Source: Meloidogyne chitwoodi
Taxonomy: Eukaryota; Nematoda; Chromadorea; Rhabditida; Meloidogynidae
NCBI GenBank assembly: GCA_015183035.1
Contig: JACZZP010000001.1
Span: forward strand, 1,488,001-1,552,000
Direction of reading: 5' to 3'
DNA: 64,000 nucleotides
In this document: piece after piece, positions 40,478 through 49,343 of the stretch
Layout: each line of letters opens with the position of its first letter
How positions within the stretch are numbered: position 1 is the stretch's first letter
Notes under the pieces: generated by a model
What the model was told of the DNA's origin: nothing
The model's input: the letters and a program-made list of their open reading frames with translations, nothing else
Database searches by the model: none
Program-made: the position numbers and the translations under genes

Positions 40478-41550
40478 AACCGAGGGCCGAAGGCCCTAAG
40501 TATGACATCCATTTGCAATGATTGAACCGAGGGCCGAAGGCCCGAGGTGAGACATCCATCTGCAATGATAAACCGAGGGCCGAAGGCCTGAGGTTTGGCA
40601 TCCATCTGCAATAAAGAACCGAGGGCCGAAGGCCCGAGGTGTGACATCCATCTGCAATGAAGAACCGAGGGCCGAAGGCCCGAGGTGTGACACTCATCTG
40701 CAATGATTGAATCGAGGGCCTAAGGCCCGAGGTGAGACACCCATCTGCAATGATAAACCGAGGGCCGAAGGCCCGAGGATTGACATCCATCTGTAATGTT
40801 TACAAGGGCCGAAGGCTCGGTGTGGCATCCATCTGTAATGATGGTACCGAGGGCCGAATGCCCAGGTGTGATATCTATCTGCAATTTGCACATGATAGCT
40901 CATTCGAAAGAGCTTCTCGAGCTGAGAAAACACTACCAATAAGTCCAAGTTTGTGCGAAGATCAACCAAGATGGCCGAATGCTCGAGAAGAGACACCCAT
41001 CTACAATGATGGAACCGAGGGCCGAAGGCCCGAGGTGATACATCCATCTGCAATGAAGAAACGAGGGCCGAAGGCCCAAGTTGTGACACCCATCTGCAAT
41101 GATAAACCGAGGGCCGAATGCCCGAGTTGTGACACCCATCTGCAATGATAAACCGAGGGCCGAAGGCCCGAGTTGTGACATCCATCTGCAATGAAGAAAC
41201 GAGGGCCGAAGGCCCGAGTTGTGACACCCATCTGCAATGATAAACCGAAGGCCGAAGGCCCGAGTTGTGACACCCATCTGCAATGAAGAAACGAGGGCCG
41301 AAGGCCCAAGTTGTGACATCCATCTGCATTAAAGAACGAGGGCCGAAGGCCCGAGTGATACCCATCTGCAATGATGAACCGAGAGCCGAATGCTCGAGGA
41401 GAGACACCCATCTACAATGATGGAACCGAGGGCCGAAGGCCTGAGGTGATCCATCTGTATTAAAGAACCGAGGGCCGAAGGCCTGAGCTGATCCATCTGT
41501 AATAAAGAAACGAGGGCCGAAGGCCAAAGCTGTGATTCCATCAGAGTGAT
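40478..41550. repeat. 46-bp satellite carrying a CGAAG mini-hairpin, about 22 copies
   Basis: The unit starts GAGGGCCGAAGGCCCGAG and continues with TGTGACATCCATCTGCAATG. I count 22 cores, at 40481, 40528, 40573, 40620, 40666 and onward to 41510. Spacing is mostly 45-47 bp, with a gap at about 40880-40970 where other sequence intervenes. An isolated copy lies at 41930-41960. Each core can fold as GGGCC-GAA-GGCCC. The array is GC-rich in a very AT-rich neighbourhood. Open frames on the minus strand arise from the repeat and are not considered genes. Confidence 0.9.
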
Positions 41551-41564
41551 AAAACATTGGGACA

Positions 41565-41925
41565 ATGGGTATTCGTGTATAGGGAATTCAATGGCCATGG
41601 TCATTTTGGTGCCCAAATTTGAGTGTGGCTTTAAACGAACTAATAAATTCTTATTAAAATAATGTGTGATTTATTGAAGATAATAGTAATCGACTACGGG
41701 GAATTTTTTAATACAGTTATTATGGTTTCAGTGTTGAGTGTGGCAATGAAACGTTCTAATAAAATATATTGCAAATAATAGGGATTTAAGGGGATAATAG
41801 GTATTCGTGTATGGGGAATTCAATGGGCATGGTCATTTTGTTGCTCAAATTGAGTGTGGCACTGAAACGGCCAAATAAATTTAAAAAAGGCGTGTTTTCT
41901 TGGGGATAATGGGAAATCGACTTAT
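41565..41925. repeat. approximately 113-bp tandem repeat, three diverged copies
   Basis: The motif GGGTATTCGTGTATRGGGAA with downstream TTGAGTGTGGC and GAAACG recurs at about 41571, 41685 and 41798. The middle copy is most diverged. It lies directly after the 46-bp satellite, and one isolated satellite unit follows it, so the two were probably amplified together. Confidence 0.65.
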
Positions 41926-42002
41926 GAAGGTGCGAGGGCCGAAGGCCCGAGTTGTGACATGCATGGGACCCCTCACATTTAACATAAGCATTCTAAAATT
42001 CT

Positions 42003-42042
42003 AGCAGCGCGCGAAGCGCGCCCCAAAGCCCGTTAGGGCTTT
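42003..42042. repeat. two adjacent GC hairpins
   Basis: GCGCGCGAAGCGCGC (6-bp stem, GAA loop) is followed a few bases later by AAAGCCCGTTAGGGCTTT (7-bp stem). Both are perfect. In this AT-rich context they stand out. They may belong to a mobile-element end, but no boundary could be established. Confidence 0.6.
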
Positions 42043-42822
42043 TTAACACACAAAAATATTTTTTACCCAAATTTTTTTTAACTTTCCAACTTTTTTATGT
42101 TTCCCATGTAATCTTAATATCCCATGTACTGCACTACTGAGTAGAGCACGCTTCCACTAGTTTAAATATAAAATAAATAAATAAATAATTAATAATAAAA
42201 ATGTTATTAAATTAATATTTAAATATTTTTAAAGTAATTAATAATTAAAATATTTTAAAGAAAAATAAATTTCATTTCAATAAGAGAAGAATATTTCTTA
42301 TTAAATAATTTATTAATTTTAAAAAATAAAATAATTTTTTATTGATTTAAATAAAAAAATATTTAAAATCTAAATATTTAAATAAAAAGAATATAAAAAG
42401 AATTTAAAAAAATAAAGAGGAGAAAGTAGTAAAACAAAGAGACAATTAAATAATTATTGAAGAGAATAAAATAAATAAATAAATATTTTTATTATTTATT
42501 TAAGTAGGCAATAAAAACGAATAGCTGGTTTTTTTAACAAATTATTAAAATTAAAAAATAATAATTAATTAAATTTATATTTTAAATAATTTAATAAAAT
42601 AAATTTAATTTTTAAGTTAAAAAAAAGAAAAGAAAAAAAATTTATTTTTTTCTTTATTTTTTGAAATATTTTTTAATTAAAATTCTACTAATATAAAATG
42701 CATTTTAAATTATTTTAATTTACTTTTAAATTTTCTTTTTAAATTTAATTTAAATTAAAAAACATTTTTTTTTCCAATTTATAAAATTTTAAAGAAAAAT
42801 AAAAAAAAAATAATTTTTTTCT
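42043..42822. other. AT-rich spacer, no gene seen
   Basis: Low-complexity A/T from about 42160 onward. No feature was supported. Confidence 0.5.
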
Positions 42823-42830
42823 ATAATAAT

Positions 42831-43461
42831 TGTACTTGTCGGTTATGCCACACCCCCAGTTCGGTGCCAAAATTTGAGTGTCAAACTTTAATGCATTAAT
42901 ATTTAAATTATGTTGGTGGAATATATTTCTAATCGTACAGTTTTGAAAAACTGCAGCATTTGCTTCATCAGGACATTCTACCATTAGTGTGTCGTATTTA
43001 TAAGGAATTTTATTGTAATATTTTATTAATTTGTTTATACCTTTTATGGGGCAGTTTCGCCAAACCGTTGGGCCCCGAGAGTTGGACGAATCCAACTCCC
43101 GGAGCGCGGTTGGCCCGCCAAAAATAAACAAAGTCTTTTCTTTAAAAAAGTTTTATTCAACAAATAAAATATAATAAAGGTTGGGGAAGTGGAACACCAA
43201 CTCTAAGCTGTTGGGAAATTAGTGTGAACTGAAGCTTCTTAGTCGGTATTTCATTTCCCTTTTATGGGCCAGAAAATTGGGCGTGAAACTTATTAAAATT
43301 AATGATTAATAACTATGACAATACCTATACTTGCTTAACAGCCAACAATCATCAAAAAAAATGCGGATTATTATTTAAATATAAATGCGTTAAAAGTATT
43401 CGTTTGACACTCAAATTTTGGCACCGAACTGGGGTGGGGTGTGGCATAACCGACAAGTACC
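42831..43461. mobile_element. 631-bp MITE with ~55-bp inverted repeats and 8-bp target duplication
   Basis: The left end is TGTACTTGTCGGTTATGCC and the right end, read inward, GGTACTTGTCGGTTATGCC. The inverted repeats run about 55-59 bp, differing by a small insertion in a C-rich run (right arm about 43402-43461). The flanks carry ATAATAAT exactly duplicated (42823-42830 and 43462-43469), although this word is simple. The interior includes a GC-rich hairpin, GAGTTGGACGAATCCAACTC (about 43078-43099), and no coding gene. Its ends and target size match the elements at 47838 and 50408. Confidence 0.8.
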
Positions 43462-43469
43462 ATAATAAT

Positions 43470-46400
43470 ATTATTGAAATTATTAAATATATATATTTGT
43501 GATATATAGGTACTTATATTTTGAATAAAATATTTTAATTTTATTATAAAATAAAATAAATTAATATTTATATCTAACCGTCAACTGTTTTTTTAACAAA
43601 ATGACCACACAATGGTGTGGAAAATATAAAAATTCTTTCTTTTATATAAATAAATAAATAATTGTCTTTTTATATTTTTTATAAAAATATATTTGTACTT
43701 TTATTTATTAAAAAAATTAAATTAATTAAATAATAATTTATTTTAATTTTATAGAAAAAGCGAATAATTAAAATTGGAAATAGTAAAGTCGAAAAATAGC
43801 CTAAAAATACACAAATATATATATTCTAATTTAATTAATAGAGATGATATATATAAATATTTTAGAAAATTAAAAATTAAATAATTTTAATTTAATAAGT
43901 ATTTAAATAAAACAAACAAAAAATAAAGGTATTGTATGTGAATATTTTCATTTTTTTACCAAAAGTGAAAAGAACGGCATTGGCATTGACTAGGTAACTA
44001 ACTACCTTTAGGGGGTGGGCCATTGTCCCCATTAACTGCTCGTCGGCCGTTCGTGCCTCCATTGCCCCTCAAGCGTTGATGGCTTGGCTTGGCTTTTGAG
44101 TTCGTTTAAACCTTCTAAATTTTTTCCTGGGTCATATATAAAATATATCCACTTGTGTAAATATTCCCCCTCCTCCCAAAAATTTTTCTTTTATTTTTAC
44201 TTTCTCTTTTTTTTTTCATTCATAAAACTTTAATTTCCTTTTCTATCGACCCCATTCACTTTTCTAGATATTTTGACACTTTATTATGCTCTAGCCCAAC
44301 TAAACTCAGTGAATAATAGCCTCAGAACAGAAATTAAATAAAAAAATTTTTGTTGGAATGAAATAATTTTAAAAAACAAAGAACGCCCAAAAAAGAAGAA
44401 ATTAAAGGGAATTTTAAAGAAAAGTTAAAATGATTATTATTTTAATGAAAAAAAAAGTTTTAAAAATAGTAATAAAATTAATATTTTTAGAAAATATCTT
44501 TAAGAAGATTAAAATTAAAAAAGTTTTCAATTTAATTTATTAAATATTTAAAATATTTTGAATTTATTTGCTTTTTTATTATATCATTTTTTAGTAATCA
44601 AATCTCTCAATTTATTATTAAATATATTTATTTAATTAAAAATAAATATATTTAGGACAGAGCACTTAGATTTAAAAAATTAAAATCTGCAAAGAAAAAA
44701 TAAGCAAATAATAAAAAAATTTATTATAATAAAATTTTTTTATTAATGTTAATATTTTTCGCTATTAACAATTTAATATTATTGGAAATAATAATAATCT
44801 TATAAAATTCTTTATAAGAAAAATCATAATTAACCTTTTGGTTAGTGATAATTCTCCTTTTCAGCAACTCAGGCAAAAAATTTTTAAATTTAATGGGCAA
44901 TTATCTGCCAAAAATTCACTTTTTCAATAATACATTCATTAATTGTCAATATTTAAAATTCCTAAAAACCTCAAAAATCATCAAAAATTTAAAAAAACCA
45001 CAGAACGCAGTCTGCATTTTCTAAAAAAATTCTCATCTACATACTAAAAAACAAAATATAAATACTCAGATCTGAGTTCTCTGATTTAGGATAAGAAGTC
45101 TAAAATATTTTTACGATTAAATAAATTTAAAATAAATATTGAATATATTTTATTTATTATAATTGCTATTTTTGTGATGGTGATGAGCGAAGAATTTATA
45201 TAAATTGGTGAATTTGACTTTTTTGTGGTCAGTCGGCGGAAGTGGTGGAATTTTTGGACAACGAGACAGTTAAAACTAAAATTATTCTAAATAATGACCA
45301 CACAAGAATAAAAAAGAGAGAAAAATATTTATATAAAATTTAGAAGAGTAATGCCAAATAAGTGCAAATTAGATTTTATTACCATCTAGTCTTTGGACTA
45401 TTTTATAAATTAAATTACTAAATATTTTGGGTAAAAAAATGTTTTTTTTAATAATCACAATAATAAAAATGTAAAAATATATTTAAAATAATACAAAATT
45501 AAATCCAAAAAAGGTGATTATATTTTAATAGTTTTTTTTTTAATTTTAATTCAAAATTTTGAAAAATTTTAAAAATAATCAAAAATTGGCATTTTTTAAT
45601 AAATTTTAAAAAATTTAAGATAAGTACATACTTAATAGTCAATTACTTAAATGTAAGAGATTATTAATAAAATGTATTAAAAAAATAATTAAATAATATT
45701 AAGTAGAATATTTAAATATAACAAAAATTATTATTTTATTTTATAGTAAGTTATATATTTAATTTATTATAAATTTAATTAATTTTATAAAATAATTTAT
45801 TGTAGTTAATTAATTAAATAACATAAAATAGATTAATATTGGATAATTAATTGGATTATTTTATTTGTTTTATTTACAATTTTAGTTTTGGCTTTAACAA
45901 TATATGAGTATAAAACATATCTAAAAATATTTTTAGATTTAAAAATAAAATAAATAAAAGTGAAAGGTTTCTTTTCTTATTTATATGCATGCATTTTTAA
46001 GGTCCAAATTTCCTATCTGACTTTTTTTGGAAGGAAATGTTTTGGTGGTCAATCCAATTAAGCAAAACCAAGAAATTTACTTTTATTAAAAATATTCTTT
46101 TTGAAAGAAAGAAAAAAAGAGAGGAAATAATGAACTAATGTTGAATTGATATATCTTTGTAACAAACAATAAACAAGGATATTGTTTTTAATATTTAAAT
46201 ATAATACTTTTATTTGTTTATAAAAAAATAAAAATAATTTATTTAATAATTTTATATTAACAAGATAAATAAAAAAATAGTTTAATTTAAAATATATGTA
46301 ATTTTATTTAAATGTTTAAAAAATTTATTTATTAAAATCATTTTTTAAACTCCTTTCAATCATATCTACAATAAGAAAAACCGAGGCCAATATCATTAAT

Positions 46401-46484
46401 CTAATAATAATTGGAATTTTCGATTTTGTCCATACTCAACTTCATACTGACAAAAAATTGCTCATACCTGCCACTTTTTTCCCT
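43470..46484. other. AT-rich intergenic region with one GC-richer island
   Basis: About 3 kb with no supportable gene. The exception in composition is 43970-44120 (GGGGGTGGGCCATTGTCCCC, CTCGTCGGCCGTTCGTGCC, a doubled TGGCTTGGCTT). It could be a promoter, a non-coding RNA or a repeat relic; I cannot decide. A second balanced patch is at 45170-45260. Confidence 0.4.
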
Positions 46485-46517
46485 CATACTCATACATCAT
46501 ACCGATGTATGAGTATG
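46485..46517. repeat. perfect 14-bp palindromic hairpin
   Basis: CATACTCATACATC (46485-46498) and its reverse complement GATGTATGAGTATG (46504-46517) flank a 5-nt loop. It lies about 80 bp before the foldback element. Confidence 0.8.
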
Positions 46518-46598
46518 ATTTTGGCATGACCTTCCAAGCACTGTCTAACAAGGGAACATCCCGAACTGTAACTACGAATTTGATAGATTTTTTGGTAC

Positions 46599-47028
46599 CA
46601 ATGGATAGAGCAACCCCGACTTTCTATTGCGAGGTAAGTTCCGTTTTCTTGCAAAATGAGTTTAAAAAAAGTTATAAGCGTTCAAAGTTTCTGTTTTTGG
46701 GAGCGCTAGAGTATTGGGTAAAAAGAAAGAAAAGAAGAGAGCGACTTTTCCTCTTGTCTCTCTTTACTTTTTCTTTCTCTATTTTCTCTTTGCCTCCTTA
46801 AAAACGAAAATAGTGAGGTTAACGTCGTGAAATGTTAAAAAATGGTCAAAAGCATTAGAGGTAATAAAAGGGTCTGCCTTGTCCTCTCTCTTCTTTTCCC
46901 TCTTTCTTCTATTTACTCTAGCGCTCCCAAAAACAGAAACTTTGAACGCTTATAACTTTTTTTAAACTTATTTTGCAAGAAAACGGAACTTACCTCATAA
47001 TAGAAAGTCGAGGTTTCTCTATCCAATG
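46599..47028. mobile_element. foldback element with 115-bp arms
   Basis: Arms at 46599-46713 and 46914-47028 are inverted copies with few mismatches, starting CAATGGATAGAG/CATTGGATAGAG and ending at GGAGCGCTAGAGTA. The 200-bp centre is C/T-rich and partly self-complementary. No target duplication is clear, so mobility is inferred only from the structure. Confidence 0.65.
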
Positions 47029-47477
47029 ATTTGTAAGATTAAAAAGGGTATATTTTTTTGCATGACCATTTCGTCCCATAGGCTTTTGTCGCTTGGCAAC
47101 ATATTGTCTTTCAAACTTTTTTTGTTTCGGTTGCGTTCGGTTGGGTGTCCGGAATTTTGGGCTCTAAGATTTTTCGGAAAGTTGGGCTCCAACTTTTCTT
47201 ATGGGCTCCAGTGGGCGAACTGTAGAAGAGCCGTGTTAGCCGGCTGATCTGGACTGTTTAACAAAGATATTAAAAATAATGATGAATATTTATTTATCTT
47301 TGAAATTTCATTAAAATTATTATACTTACAATTAGTAATATCAAGAGAGAATGAAAAAAGTGGATCGATCCTTTTGATCGACGACATTTATTGACAGCTC
47401 CAAACTTATTTGCATGAAAACGTTGAGATTTCATATTTCCTATTTTATATAACAATTTTTAAATTAATATCTTTGAA
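47029..47477. other. upstream region of the APC11 gene
   Basis: Contains a balanced-composition block (47060-47260) with no recognised motif. Short open frames on both strands here are not supported. Confidence 0.35.
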
Positions 47478-48995
47478 ATGATTTTTAATTCTTCTTCTGA
47501 AGATGAACAAATGTCAAATGATGAACCATCATCGTATTTTTATTTTATAAAAATTCAAATTAATAGAATAATTTTTGGTAGATCACCTTCAACGTCAATT
47601 CAACCAAATATGGATATTGAAAGATGGGGTGATTCTGGTCAGAATTTAGTTACAAACCATGAAAGATCAATTGAATTATCTCGTAAATATTTTATCTAAA
47701 TAGTATTTTAATTATAATTTAAACTTAAGCAATTTATGCTGGTAGTGATGCTTTAGGAGAAATTTTGTCAATTTCAGATGCAGAGGAAGCAGAACCGGTA
47801 ATTGTACAATTATATTTCTCAGTTTGAAAATTAAGAGGGTAATTGTTACTTTTACTGGTCCCTAAAAAAATAACCCTAGAGATCTGACTTTTTAATTTTT
47901 TAAAATTTATTAATAGGTTTTCTTAAACGCTGAGCTCAAATCTGAAGTCAGTTTTCAAAAATACCGAATCCTGGACCAAGATTCGACATGTCGAATTCAG
48001 GATAAAAATTTTTTATTTGGGAAAATGATAGCTCATTCGATTCGTCTTGTCGATCTGAGTTGAATGATAACAAAATTGAGACTTATTGTTAGCTATTTTT
48101 TAATTAAGTTATTATCGATCAAATTCATTATTTTAGCACTGCTAATCAAAAAAATCAATCATAACTGCCTTAAAAAAACATTTAACCGTATTAATTTAGT
48201 ACCATTCAACTCAGTTCGACAAGACGAATCGAATGAGCTATCATTTGCATATTAGAATATTTACCCTTAAGTCGACATGTCGAATCTGGGTCCGGGATTC
48301 GATATTTTTAAAACCTGAGCCCAGATTCGAGCTCAGCGTATGCACAGACCTATTATTAGTTGAAAAAATGAAGAAATCGGACCATTTTTTTTTATTTTTT
48401 TGGGACCAGTTAAAGTAACAATTACCATTAAGAGAAACGATGGTACACCCGGAGGATCAATGCAGTCATCTTTTTCAATAACTGTTACAAATAATGAAAA
48501 TTTGGTGAGACTTTTATCTGAGAATTTTTTGTCTCCTGTGAATATTTACAGGTCAAACTTATTAGATCTTACCTTAAACATATTTTTAATTAGAAATTTC
48601 TTTTAAGCGTAAGCCATCCCCTCAACCAATTGTATTCGAACCATTAGAAGCTTTTGAAGAAAAACCTCCACTTGAGTTACCGACCAAAACACGTCTAAAG
48701 ATCAAAATAAAACGTCTGAAAATTGTTGGTGAATGGCGTTGGATGGATGGAAAAGGTGACAATTGTGGAATTTGTCGAACCTCCTTTGAGACTTGCTGCG
48801 TTGACTGTAGATTTCCTGGAGATGATTGTCCTTTAGTAAATTTAAATCTTTTACATAAAATTTAAAAAAATTTAGGCACTTGGTTCATGCACTCATGCTT
48901 TTCATATGCATTGTATTGTAAAATGGACAAATACACAGAGTGGACAGAAACCTGTTTGCCCTCTTTGTAGACAAGAGTGGAAATTTGCTAGCTGA
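47478..48995 (+). CDS. apc-11: anaphase-promoting complex subunit 11 (RING-H2) with N-terminal extension
   Basis: APC11 is the RING-H2 subunit that with APC2 catalyses ubiquitin transfer in the anaphase-promoting complex. The C-terminal ~85 residues are diagnostic: the beta strand RLKIKIKRLKIVGEWRW, the zinc ligands in CGICRTSF, CCVDC and DDCP, CTHAFHMHCIVKW, and CPLCRQEWKF at the end. Upstream exons extend the frame: 47478-47692, about 47746-47797, 48433-48501 and 48607 onward. They add roughly 150 acidic, Ser-rich residues with no known domain, such as SISDAEEAEP. Ordinary APC11 is only about 85 residues. The MITE at 47838-48426 lies inside one intron. An upstream stretch with GT..AG at about 47530-47564 could be a 33-bp intron or coding, as its length keeps the frame. 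Confidence 0.82.
47838..48426. mobile_element. 589-bp MITE in the APC11 intron, exact 8-bp target duplication
   Basis: The ends read GGTAATTGTTACTTTTACTG and, inward from the right, GGTAATTGTTACTTTAACTG. The arms stay inverted-complementary for well over 100 bp, so the element is a long foldback. It is flanked by ATTAAGAG at 47830-47837 and 48427-48434. That octamer contains the intron's AG acceptor, so the 3' splice site was duplicated. No coding capacity. Confidence 0.85.
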
Positions 48996-49343
48996 TGTTA
49001 TTCCAAACGAGCAAATTATTTAACCTTTCACAATTAGCTTTGAAAACTCTTAATGAATTATAAGTTTTCAATTTTAGTTCATTATATCCCAAATCCAATT
49101 AAAATCAAAATAATATTTAAATTTTGTTATTATTTTGATCTGCACGCATGTCTCATTTGGAAAAAGCTATCCTACGGGAATAATGAATTCTAGCTTCTTT
49201 TAATAAAAATTATATTGTCTATTTTCAAAGGTTTTTAAATATATGATTGATTATTTAAGCTTGTTATAGTAAATTTACATATAAATTTATATATAATATA
49301 GTTAACTTTAAAATAGACATTTGAGTTACAATCTACAAATTTT
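48996..49343. other. convergent 3' region between the APC11 and ETF alpha genes
   Basis: About 350 bp of AT-rich sequence. No gene or repeat seen. Confidence 0.5.

Noticed and set aside
40314..41616. Minus-strand frames with recurring GLRPS/GPSALGS words, up to 287 codons
   Set aside because: They follow the 46-bp satellite, which rotates through all three frames. No start context, splice structure or domain.
42024..42045. Bacterial-type terminator (GC hairpin followed by T run)
   Set aside because: The shape is right, but the DNA is eukaryotic with introns throughout. The hairpin is better seen as part of a repeat.
42000..42165. Helitron 3' end (hairpin followed by CTAGT)
   Set aside because: CTACTGAGTAG and CCACTAGT occur, but the hairpin stem is only 4 bp and no 5' TC end or helicase was found.
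42745..43131. 128-codon minus-strand frame
   Set aside because: It spans the inverted end of a MITE and the adjacent low-complexity sequence, with no transposase features.
46505..46801. 98-codon plus-strand frame
   Set aside because: It runs through one arm of a foldback repeat and has no recognisable domain.
47199..47387. 62-codon minus-strand frame upstream of APC11
   Set aside because: No domain, start context or splice support. It overlaps repeat-like sequence.
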